This document shows, in pieces, positions 7,616 through 13,841 of a stretch of DNA of 14,769 nucleotides. Position numbers and translations under genes: made by a program. The stretch is from contig CABRZN010000039.1 of NCBI GenBank assembly GCA_902475445.1, positions 1 through 14,769 on the forward strand, given 5' to 3'. The notes under the pieces are model-generated. The model did not search any database. It saw nothing but the letters and a program-made list of their open reading frames with translations, and was not told the DNA's origin. Every line of letters begins with the position of its first letter. Position 1 is the stretch's first letter. The stretch is from an uncultured Collinsella sp. (GTDB taxonomy: Bacteria > Actinomycetota > Coriobacteriia > Coriobacteriales > Coriobacteriaceae).

Positions 7616-8551
7616 ATGCAGGAAACTGATTCTCAGTCTCAGGAGCAGGCTACCGCCACCAAGGCCGCATCTGCTCCCGCCAAGTCCCGCACGCTGTGGG
7701 GCGACGCTTTTAAGCGTCTTCGTAAGAACAAGCTCGCCGTTATCGGTGTCTGCTGGATCATCATCGTCGTTGTGGTTGCCCTGACCGCAGATCTGTGGGC
7801 TAAGCCCTGGCTCGGTTCGCCGACGGCTTCGGACTCGACCACCATGGCCCAGACGTCGCTGCTGGCTCCGTGTGCAGAGCACCCGTTTGGCACCGACGCC
7901 CTTGGTCGCGACATTCTCGTCCGCGTTATCTACGGTGCACGCGTTTCGCTTTCCGTCGGTATTATGGCTACTGCGATCTCCACGCTGATTGGTCTGGTCA
8001 TGGGTGCTCTGGCCGGTTTCTACGGCGGCATCTGGGATACGATCATCATGCGCTGCGCGGATATCTTCCTGGCGTTCCCGTACGTGCTGTTCGTCGTCGC
8101 CATGATTGCCGTTATCGGCCGTGGTCTTCAGAACGTCTTTATCGCCATCGGCATTCTCGGATGGCCTTCGATTGCGCGCGTCTTCCGCTCTGCAATCTTG
8201 ACGGTCAAGGAAAACGACTATGTTGACGCTGCGCGCGCGATGGGTGCATCTGATGCTCGTATCGTCGTGCGTCACATCTTCCCGAACTCCGTCGCCTCCA
8301 TCGTGGTCTATGCGACCATGAACATTGGTGGCGCCATTCTGACCGAGTCCGCTCTGTCCTTCCTCGGCATGGGCGTTATTCCGCCTACGCCTTCGTGGGG
8401 CTCCATGATTCAGGACGGTCAGCAGTATCTTCTGACTGCTCCCTGGATGATGATCATGCCCGGTCTGGCAATTCTCTCGACGGTGCTCGCCTTCACCCTG
8501 CTGGGTGACGGTCTGCGCGACGCCCTCGACGTCAAGATGAAGGACGCATAA
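7616..8551 (+). CDS. oppC: Oligopeptide ABC transporter permease OppC
   Basis: Second transmembrane subunit, pairing with OppB. The 311-residue protein has a hydrophilic Gln/Ala/Lys-rich N-terminal tail of about 30 residues, then a membrane helix (LAVIGVCWIIIVVVVALTA). The OppC/DppC signature HPFGTDALGRDILVRVIYGARVSL is near residues 87-110, and the EAA coupling loop DAARAMGASDARIVVRHIFPN is near 203-223. GGGAGG (7602-7607), immediately after the oppB stop, serves as ribosome binding site. Its stop lies 2 bases before oppD. Confidence 0.92.
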   Translation: MQETDSQSQEQATATKAASAPAKSRTLWGDAFKRLRKNKLAVIGVCWIIIVVVVALTADLWAKPWLGSPTASDSTTMAQTSLLAPCAEHPFGTDALGRDILVRVIYGARVSLSVGIMATAISTLIGLVMGALAGFYGGIWDTIIMRCADIFLAFPYVLFVVAMIAVIGRGLQNVFIAIGILGWPSIARVFRSAILTVKENDYVDAARAMGASDARIVVRHIFPNSVASIVVYATMNIGGAILTESALSFLGMGVIPPTPSWGSMIQDGQQYLLTAPWMMIMPGLAILSTVLAFTLLGDGLRDALDVKMKDA

Positions 8552-8553
8552 GG

Positions 8554-9645
8554 ATGAAGAAGAACAAGAACTATGTGGACCTGAAGGACCAGCCGGTTCC
8601 CGAGGGCCAGCATCTGCTCGAGGTCGATGACCTTAAGATGTATTTCCATACCGAGGATGGCGTCGTTCGCGCTGTCGACGGTGTCTCCTACACGCTCGAT
8701 CGCGGCGAGACCCTGGGCGTCGTCGGTGAGTCCGGCTCCGGTAAGTCCGTGACCGCCATGACCATTATGGGCCTCATCTCGATGCCTCCGGGAAAGATTG
8801 AGGGCGGCGACGTTCGCTATCGCGGTCGTTCTATCCTCGAGATGACCGAAGAAGAGATGCAGCACATTCGCGGTAACGATATCGCGATGATCTTCCAGGA
8901 TCCTATGACCTCCTTGAACCCGGTCTATAAGATCGGCAAGCAGGTGGGCGAGGGCCTTCGTCTGCACCGTGGCTACTCCAAGCAGGAGGCACTCAAGCGC
9001 GCCACCGAGCTTTTGGACCTCGTTGGCATTCCTGAGCCCGAGAAGCGCGTCAATGAGTATCCGCACCAGTTCTCCGGCGGTATGCGTCAGCGCGTCATGA
9101 TTGCCATGGCTCTTGCCTGCGATCCCGATATTCTGATTGCCGACGAGCCCACGACGGCTCTGGACGTTACCATTCAGGCTCAGATTATCGAGCTCATGCA
9201 GGAGATGCAGGAGAAGAACGGCAACGCTATCATCATGATTACCCATGACCTGGGCGTCGTCGCCGATATGGCCGATAAGATCATGGTTATGTACGCCGGC
9301 CGTCCCGTCGAGTTCGGTACTGCTGAGGAAATCTTCTACGAGAGCCGCCACCCCTACACCTGGGGCCTTATCCGCTCCATCCCGGAGCAGGCCATCGAAG
9401 AGAAGAAGCCGCTCACGCCGATTCACGGCAACCCGCCATCGCTCATGAACCTGCCTGAGGGCTGCGTCTTCTCTCCTCGCTGCCCCTATGCGACCGATAA
9501 GTGCCGCAAGCAGCGCCCCGAGCGCGTTGTCACCGAGTCTGGTCATTACTCTGCGTGCCACTACTCCGGTGACCCCGAGTTCCTCAAGAACGCTCCTGAG
9601 ACGTCCCGTACGCGCAAGGATTCCAAGAAGGGAGGCGAGGCGTAA
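8554..9645 (+). CDS. oppD: Oligopeptide ABC transporter ATPase OppD
   Basis: One of the two cytoplasmic ATPases that drive peptide import. In the 363 residues are Walker A GESGSGKS (58-65), the Q-loop in IFQDPMTSLNP, the ABC signature FSGGMRQR (about 173-180), Walker B ILIADEPTTALD (about 193-204) and the H-loop MITHDLG. The C-terminal oligopeptide extension has four cysteines, Cys304, Cys310, Cys317 and Cys335, spaced C-x5-C-x6-C-x17-C. Related OppD proteins have been reported to hold a 4Fe-4S cluster in this region, so a cluster is possible here. The start lies 2 bases after oppC, with AAGGA at 8540-8544 inside oppC as the likely ribosome binding site. Its stop overlaps the start of oppF by one base. 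Confidence 0.93.
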   Translation: MKKNKNYVDLKDQPVPEGQHLLEVDDLKMYFHTEDGVVRAVDGVSYTLDRGETLGVVGESGSGKSVTAMTIMGLISMPPGKIEGGDVRYRGRSILEMTEEEMQHIRGNDIAMIFQDPMTSLNPVYKIGKQVGEGLRLHRGYSKQEALKRATELLDLVGIPEPEKRVNEYPHQFSGGMRQRVMIAMALACDPDILIADEPTTALDVTIQAQIIELMQEMQEKNGNAIIMITHDLGVVADMADKIMVMYAGRPVEFGTAEEIFYESRHPYTWGLIRSIPEQAIEEKKPLTPIHGNPPSLMNLPEGCVFSPRCPYATDKCRKQRPERVVTESGHYSACHYSGDPEFLKNAPETSRTRKDSKKGGEA

Positions 9646-10673
9646 TGGTAGATACCAACGAGCGTACTCCGCTGCTGAAGGTCGAGCACCTCTCTAAGGA
9701 GTTTCCCGCTGAGTCCGGCATGTTCGCCAAGCGCTTCTCCAAGCGTGTCGTCTCTGCTGTGAATGACATTTCGTTCGAGATTTATCCGGGCGAGACCTTT
9801 GGCCTGGTCGGCGAGTCTGGTTGCGGTAAGTCCACCACGGGCCGCACCATCATGCGTCTGACCAAGCCGACTGCCGGTAAGGTGTTCTTCCAGGGCAAAG
9901 ATGTTGCCGAGATGAGCAAGCATGAGATCAAGGACATGCGTCGTGAGATGCAGTTTATCTTCCAGGATCCTTATGCTTCGCTCAATCCTCGTATGACCAT
10001 CGGCGAGATCGTCTCCGAGCCCATGACCATTCACGGCGTGGGCACCAAGGAGGAGCGCATTGAGCGTGTCCGCGAGCTTCTCGACGTTGTCGGACTGAAC
10101 CCCGAGCACATTAACCGCTATCCTCATGAGTTCTCCGGCGGTCAGCGCCAGCGTGTCGGCATTGCCCGCGCATTTGCGTTGAAGCCCAAGCTGATTATCT
10201 GCGACGAGCCGGTTTCCGCTCTGGATGTGTCCATTCAGGCCCAGGTTCTGAACCTGCTCAAGGAACTCCAGGACAAGTTCGGTACCGCATATCTGTTTAT
10301 TGCCCACGACCTGTCCGTCGTGCAGCACATCTCCGATCGCGTCGCAGTTATGTATCTGGGTAAGATGGTCGAGGTTTCGGACTGGAAGACGCTCTACAGT
10401 GAGCCGCACCACCCGTACACGCAGTCGCTGCTGTCTGCTGTGCCGGTGCCCGATCCTGATATCCAGAAGACCCGTAAGCGCATCATCCTTGCTGGCGACC
10501 CGCCGTCACCGCTGGATCCGCCGACCGGTTGCCGTTTCCACACCCGCTGCCCGATCGCGCAGGGCATCTGCTCCGAGAAGCTTCCCGAGTTTAAGGAAGT
10601 TGCCCCGGGCCACTGCTGCGCCTGCCACTTCGCCGAGCCGTTCCCGATCAAGGAATCGCACATCGACCTGTAG
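9645..10673 (+). CDS. oppF: Oligopeptide ABC transporter ATPase OppF
   Basis: Second ATPase of the importer, forming a heterodimer with OppD. The 342-residue protein has Walker A GESGCGKS (56-63), IFQDPYASLNPRMTIGEI, the signature FSGGQRQR (about 163-170), Walker B LIICDEPVSALD (about 183-194) and H-loop FIAHDLS. The C-terminal extension repeats the OppD cysteine spacing at Cys296, Cys302, Cys309 and Cys327, with extra Cys324 and Cys325. The OppF-type signature (FSGGQRQRVGIARA versus FSGGMRQRVMIAMAL in OppD) and its place after oppD support the name. The start uses a TAATG overlap with oppD and a strong GAAGGGAGG site (9627-9635). It is the last gene of the operon; no classical terminator follows, but a long hairpin element begins 14 bases after the stop. 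Confidence 0.93.
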   Translation: MVDTNERTPLLKVEHLSKEFPAESGMFAKRFSKRVVSAVNDISFEIYPGETFGLVGESGCGKSTTGRTIMRLTKPTAGKVFFQGKDVAEMSKHEIKDMRREMQFIFQDPYASLNPRMTIGEIVSEPMTIHGVGTKEERIERVRELLDVVGLNPEHINRYPHEFSGGQRQRVGIARAFALKPKLIICDEPVSALDVSIQAQVLNLLKELQDKFGTAYLFIAHDLSVVQHISDRVAVMYLGKMVEVSDWKTLYSEPHHPYTQSLLSAVPVPDPDIQKTRKRIILAGDPPSPLDPPTGCRFHTRCPIAQGICSEKLPEFKEVAPGHCCACHFAEPFPIKESHIDL

Positions 10674-10687
10674 TCGGTTGTTTGTCC

Positions 10688-10819
10688 GGGCCCGTGCTGG
10701 ACTTAGTTTTCAGAACGTCCTCGACCATGGAAACCCCCTTATCCTGCTCCTTCGGAGCTGTGGATAAGGGGGTTTCCTGGTCTGCGGAATGTTCTGAAAA
10801 CTAAGTCCAGCACGGGCCC
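10688..10819 (+). repeat. Long structured palindromic element 1 (132 bases), conserved-core hairpin
   Basis: The outer arms 10688-10716 and 10791-10819 are perfect 29-bp inverted repeats. Next inwards is an asymmetric internal loop, GTCCTCG (10717-10723) opposite CTGCGGAAT (10782-10790). A short stem GACCA (10723-10727) with TGGTC (10778-10782) follows, then a bulged T, then a perfect 16-bp stem 10729-10744 with 10762-10777. The tip is GCTCC-TTC-GGAGC (10746-10758). TGTCC (10683-10687) precedes the element. The internal-loop and tip sequences recur in the element at 10999-11123 in opposite orientation, while most of the stems differ. It could be the end of the oppF transcript, a structured RNA or an extragenic repeat. 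No coding potential, T run or target duplication is seen. Confidence 0.85.
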
Positions 10820-10853
10820 TGTGTTACCACTGTAGAGGGGTGAGATTCCTTGA

Positions 10854-10885
10854 TCGCTCACTTAATCTAATAGGAAATTGAGCGA
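10854..10885 (+). repeat. 7-bp inverted repeat between the two long elements
   Basis: TCGCTCA (10854-10860) is complementary to TGAGCGA (10879-10885) across an A/T-rich 18-base loop. Its right arm runs into the GC-rich hairpin that follows, so the two structures are mutually exclusive at their edge. Weak on its own. Confidence 0.35.
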
Positions 10886-10909
10886 GGCCGGAGCTTTAGC
10901 TCCGGCCTC
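10884..10909 (+). repeat. GC-rich perfect hairpin
   Basis: GAGGCCGGAGCT (10884-10895) and AGCTCCGGCCTC (10898-10909) form a perfect 12-bp inverted repeat; as a hairpin it would have about a 4-base loop (TTTA). No T run follows. It lies between the two long conserved-core elements. Confidence 0.75.
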
Positions 10910-10919
10910 CCCATATAAG

Positions 10920-10938
10920 GGCTCGGCAAAGCCGAGCC
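10920..10938 (+). repeat. GC-rich perfect hairpin with AAA loop
   Basis: GGCTCGGC (10920-10927), AAA, GCCGAGCC (10931-10938). Ten bases after the preceding hairpin. Without a T run on either strand it is not a typical terminator; it resembles short extragenic palindromes. Confidence 0.75.
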
Positions 10939-10998
10939 ACCAAATTTGCATCAGCCCCAGAACATGTTTGAGAACTGTGCCTGGAGTATGTGTTGGTA

Positions 10999-11123
10999 GG
11001 CCCCGTATCGGTGCTGCCTCCCGGCGCATTCCGCAGGGGGAGCGATATTTTGCAGCACGAAGTGCGCAGCAAAATATCGCTCATGCCCGAGGACGCGCCG
11101 GGAGGCAGCACCGATTCGGGGCC
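10999..11123 (-). repeat. Long structured palindromic element 2 (125 bases), conserved-core hairpin, opposite orientation
   Basis: The outer arms 10999-11027 and 11095-11123 are 29-base inverted repeats with a single mismatch. Read on the minus strand, the internal loop is GTCCTCG (11094-11088) opposite CTGCGGAAT (11036-11028), exactly as in element 1. The short stem is GGG with CCC and the CAT that follows is bulged. The inner stem is a perfect 14 bp (11040-11053 with 11069-11082), and the tip is GCAC-TTC-GTGC. TGTCC also precedes it on this strand (11128-11124). Apart from the first seven bases, the arms do not resemble those of element 1. Confidence 0.85.
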
Positions 11124-11161
11124 GGACATGCGGATCTACCTGCGCAATTACAAATTCGTAA

Positions 11162-11210
11162 ACTTTTTTGAAAAAAGTGCTTGCACAGTTCTCGAATCAT
11201 AGGTTATTAT
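11162..11210 (+). promoter_or_regulatory. tRNA-Leu promoter with A/T-tract upstream block
   Basis: -35 TTGCAC (11181-11186), 18-base spacer, -10 TATTAT (11205-11210). Directly upstream is the palindrome ACTTTTTT-G-AAAAAAGT (11162-11178). Almost the same block stands in front of the tRNA-Gly promoter, so it probably works as an UP element or other stable-RNA promoter module. Confidence 0.8.
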
Positions 11211-11267
11211 CTTCCTCGTTGAACGCGCGGGTCCAACAAAACGAACCGCAAATCAACAACATAGCAT

Positions 11268-11357
11268 GTCGGAGTGGCGGAATTGGCAGACGCGCTAGCT
11301 TGAGGTGCTAGTGACCGCTTTTTGGTCATGCGGGTTCAAGTCCCGCCTCCGACACCA
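11268..11357 (+). tRNA. tRNA-Leu (anticodon GAG)
   Basis: A class II tRNA of 90 bases with encoded CCA. The acceptor stem GTCGGAG (11268-11274) pairs with CTCCGAC (11347-11353), with A as discriminator and CCA at 11355-11357. The anticodon stem CTAGC/GCTAG encloses loop TTGAGGT with anticodon GAG at 11302-11304, reading CUC and CUU leucine codons. The long variable arm TGACC...GGTCA (11312-11328) and T arm GCGGG-TTCAAGT-CCCGC are intact. Confidence 0.97.
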
Positions 11358-11368
11358 TCGCATTTGAG

Positions 11369-11391
11369 AAGCCCTCTTCGGAGGCTTTTTT
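11369..11391 (+). terminator. Intrinsic terminator after tRNA-Leu
   Basis: AAGCC (11369-11373) and TC (11375-11376) pair with GA (11381-11382) and GGCTT (11383-11387) around a TTCG tetraloop, with one bulged C, followed by six T in total (11386-11391). It ends the tRNA transcript 12 bases after the CCA end. Confidence 0.85.
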
Positions 11392-11417
11392 GTTACCGAT
11401 AGACGGTGGGGTCCACG

Positions 11418-13763
11418 ATGGAAACGCTTGAGCGCAACGAGTGGGCAGACGTTGCCCAACTGGTCGAGATCACGAGCGATGCTGTCATCATTTGTGAGCT
11501 CGACGGAACCATTCTGCATGTGAATAATCGCTTACTTGGTTTGATGTGCGAGGAACGCGCCGATGTCATCGGTGGAGATGTTAAAGATGTCCTGTACTCG
11601 TCCGCTTTTGAACGTGCGACGGAACATCGTCTGCCATTTGAAACTGATGGCTCCGAGAACGAACTGATGCTCAAGTTGAGTGACGGCTCTTTTATTCCCG
11701 TCTTGGTTCGTGCGGGCTCCGTAACGCCTCCACGCATCTTTGGGCGCCGCGCACCACGCGTTCTGGTGGCGCTTCACAGTATCGAGGAACAGTATTCTCA
11801 CGACCGGCAACTCAAGCGTGCGTTATCGGAGCTTAGGGTGGCGAACAAGCGTCTCTCTGGCACGCTCTCGGTCATTATGAGCACTGTGGGCTCCGATGAG
11901 TTACCCAGCCTGCTTGATACCGTTTTGAACCAGCTTGTAGGAACGCTCGATGCTTCGGGTGCCGCTATCTATTTTTCTGAGAGCGGCGGCTTTAAGCTTC
12001 GCGGTGTTTCCAAGGAGCTGTACGACAGCTACCTGCCCGAGTTTTTGCCGTATGGCGCTGGCATTCCGACGTATGTTCTTCGCGAGTCGCGTGCTTGTCG
12101 CTTGTCGATTCAACAGGATCTTGAGGGCGATAAGGCCGCCTCCGGTATGTTCATGGACCTGGATAATCGTTCTAAGCACCTGTTGCGCATGCAGGATATG
12201 CCTCCGTACCGCAGTGAAATCTGTCTTCCCGTTTTTTACGGTACGCAGATCCTTGGCGTGCTGGAAGTTGGTTGGAAACGCCCCCAGGCACCGCTCGCCT
12301 ATGACGTTAATGTGCTCGAGGTCATTTGCGATTACCTGTCTATCCAGCTGGTCGGCATGGCATCGAGCCTTCGCTCCCGTCGCACGGCCGAGCTTGGCCG
12401 CTCGCTCAATGTCTTGCGGGATGAGTTGTTTACCTTTCTAGACGATTCCGCCGCGGCTACCCAGGCGGTATCGTCCGAGATCTGCAATATGCTCAACTGC
12501 CATTTTTGCCCTATTGAGTATGACGCCAGTCTGGATTCCTACGTCATAGATTTTGAAGGCGGCAGTCGCGTTGCTTTGCCGGACGATCCCGAGAAGCTTT
12601 TCTTTTCCACGACGGCGCCAGCGGCACGTTTGGGGGCTGCCCCCGATGGCTTTGAGGCATCTGTTTTGGGCGGCACGAGTGCCGAGGACCTTAAACACGT
12701 CCGTATAACTCGCGTTGACGAATCGATGCCTATGGGAGGCTGGCTTAGGGCACATGGCCTGCCTTGCCAGGGTCTCTACGTCGACGCCGGCATCGAGGCG
12801 GGGCGCCCGCGCTCTGAGGGCGATGGCAAGCACAGTAACGACGCGATCGTTCCTGCTTCTGTTGCGAAGGGCCCGACGACGCGCGCGCTGCTGCTTCGTG
12901 ATGGTAACCAAGAGCCGATTGATGACCTTGAATATGACTACTTGGTGCACTTGGCTCATGACTTTGAACTGATCTATGAAGGCGAATCTCAAAAGCGTGA
13001 GGAGCGCCATATCGCTCAGACCCTCCAGATTGGCATGAGAAATTCATTGGGGGATGTTCCGGGTATCGCAACCGATTCGGTGTACCTGTCGGCCACGAAC
13101 TCGGCGTTGGTCGGCGGCGATTTCTATACGCTCATCCGTCTTCCCGACGATTGCGCCGTCATGATTCTGGGCGATGTGTCTGGCAAAGGCATTGAGGCTG
13201 CATCGATGTCCGCGCTCGTCAAGACGGCCCTGACGGCATATGCCTGGGAGGGCGCTGGACCGGCCCGCATGGCACGCTCCCTTAACAGCATGCTCATGGG
13301 CTTTTCGAGGGTCGAGACGTTTGTGACGGCCTTTATCGCCAAGATTGACCTTAAAGCCGGACGCGCAACGTATTGTTCGGCGGGCCATCCTCCGACCATG
13401 GTCATCAGGCCAGAGTCGATGCCGCTGGGTGGCGACGAGACTCGTGGGGGAGAGGTCGAGCTGCTTGGATGCCAATCGGGGGTAATCGGTGCCTTTGAGA
13501 GCATGGTGTACGAGACAGGCGTGTTTACGTTCGCTCCTGGTGACATGCTATTTATGTACACCGACGGAACAATCGAAGCACGTGACCGCTCGGGTGCTTT
13601 CTTTGGCGAGCAGCGCCTTCGTGACCTTCTGCTCTCTGTCTCGGGTGAGGGCGTATCGGGAATCTGCGGCAAGGTCTTGGGCGAGCTCGACCGATTTACC
13701 GAATCAGCGCTGGACGATGACATTGCATTGGTGTCCCTTGAGTTTTTACGGGGTCGTTCATAG
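11418..13763 (+). CDS. PAS-GAF sensor PP2C-type (SpoIIE/RsbU family) serine phosphatase
   Basis: A soluble 781-residue signalling phosphatase, likely acting on a phosphorylated STAS protein. Residues about 8-115 look like a PAS domain (SDAVIICELDGTILHVNNRLLGLM). A basic coil runs about 110-150, and a GAF domain about 155-315. A poorly recognisable second GAF-like region runs about 325-520 with Cys356, Cys361 and Cys364. The PP2C domain covers about 530-778. Metal-binding aspartates are visible in LVGGDFYTL (about 567), LGDVSGKG (about 586), MYTDGTIEARD (about 716) and DDDIALVSL (about 766), so it should be active. No transmembrane segment is seen. ATG 11418 is chosen over GTG 11406 because GGTGGGG precedes it. 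Codon bias is weaker than in the glycolytic genes. The STAS-ATPase gene begins about 78 bases downstream and is the likely target. No specific gene name can be given. Confidence 0.9.
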   Translation: METLERNEWADVAQLVEITSDAVIICELDGTILHVNNRLLGLMCEERADVIGGDVKDVLYSSAFERATEHRLPFETDGSENELMLKLSDGSFIPVLVRAGSVTPPRIFGRRAPRVLVALHSIEEQYSHDRQLKRALSELRVANKRLSGTLSVIMSTVGSDELPSLLDTVLNQLVGTLDASGAAIYFSESGGFKLRGVSKELYDSYLPEFLPYGAGIPTYVLRESRACRLSIQQDLEGDKAASGMFMDLDNRSKHLLRMQDMPPYRSEICLPVFYGTQILGVLEVGWKRPQAPLAYDVNVLEVICDYLSIQLVGMASSLRSRRTAELGRSLNVLRDELFTFLDDSAAATQAVSSEICNMLNCHFCPIEYDASLDSYVIDFEGGSRVALPDDPEKLFFSTTAPAARLGAAPDGFEASVLGGTSAEDLKHVRITRVDESMPMGGWLRAHGLPCQGLYVDAGIEAGRPRSEGDGKHSNDAIVPASVAKGPTTRALLLRDGNQEPIDDLEYDYLVHLAHDFELIYEGESQKREERHIAQTLQIGMRNSLGDVPGIATDSVYLSATNSALVGGDFYTLIRLPDDCAVMILGDVSGKGIEAASMSALVKTALTAYAWEGAGPARMARSLNSMLMGFSRVETFVTAFIAKIDLKAGRATYCSAGHPPTMVIRPESMPLGGDETRGGEVELLGCQSGVIGAFESMVYETGVFTFAPGDMLFMYTDGTIEARDRSGAFFGEQRLRDLLLSVSGEGVSGICGKVLGELDRFTESALDDDIALVSLEFLRGRS

Positions 13764-13841
13764 ACGACGCTGGACGGGCTGAATCCGTACGGTTGGGGAA
13801 ACGAATGCATCGAGTGGGCTTTTTTGGGGAACCATGGTCGT

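Larger units (their letters stand above)
10674..11267. other. Intergenic region without a credible protein gene
   Basis: Between the oppF stop and tRNA-Leu there are about 590 bases. Open frames exist here on both strands, but they run through the inverted repeats, lack ribosome binding sites and show no recognisable protein pattern. The content is two long conserved-core hairpins, two short GC-rich hairpins, a weak inverted repeat and the tRNA-Leu promoter. The stretch 10939-10998 shows nothing I recognise. Confidence 0.75.

Noticed and set aside
10729..10777. Ordinary intrinsic terminator of the opp operon
   Set aside because: The inner stem is followed by TTTCC within the paired region and then by the other half of the outer stem, not by a T run. 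Termination here is possible but would not explain the conserved loops or the 29-bp arms.
10688..10819. Miniature inverted-repeat transposable element
   Set aside because: The arms differ from those of the second element, whereas copies of one MITE share terminal repeats, and no target-site duplication is visible at either element. A repeat origin of another type remains open.
10688..11123. CRISPR array
   Set aside because: There are only two units, in opposite orientation, with no direct repeats at regular spacing and no cas genes.
10878..11202. Open frames of 70-97 codons in the hairpin region, both strands
   Set aside because: They run through the inverted repeats, so their protein sequence is dictated by the palindromes. 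No ribosome binding site or family pattern is visible.
13824..13841. TTG start for the STAS-ATPase gene
   Set aside because: ATG 13842 begins closer to the first STAS strand. The TTG is possible but less likely; the matter is not decided by sequence alone.
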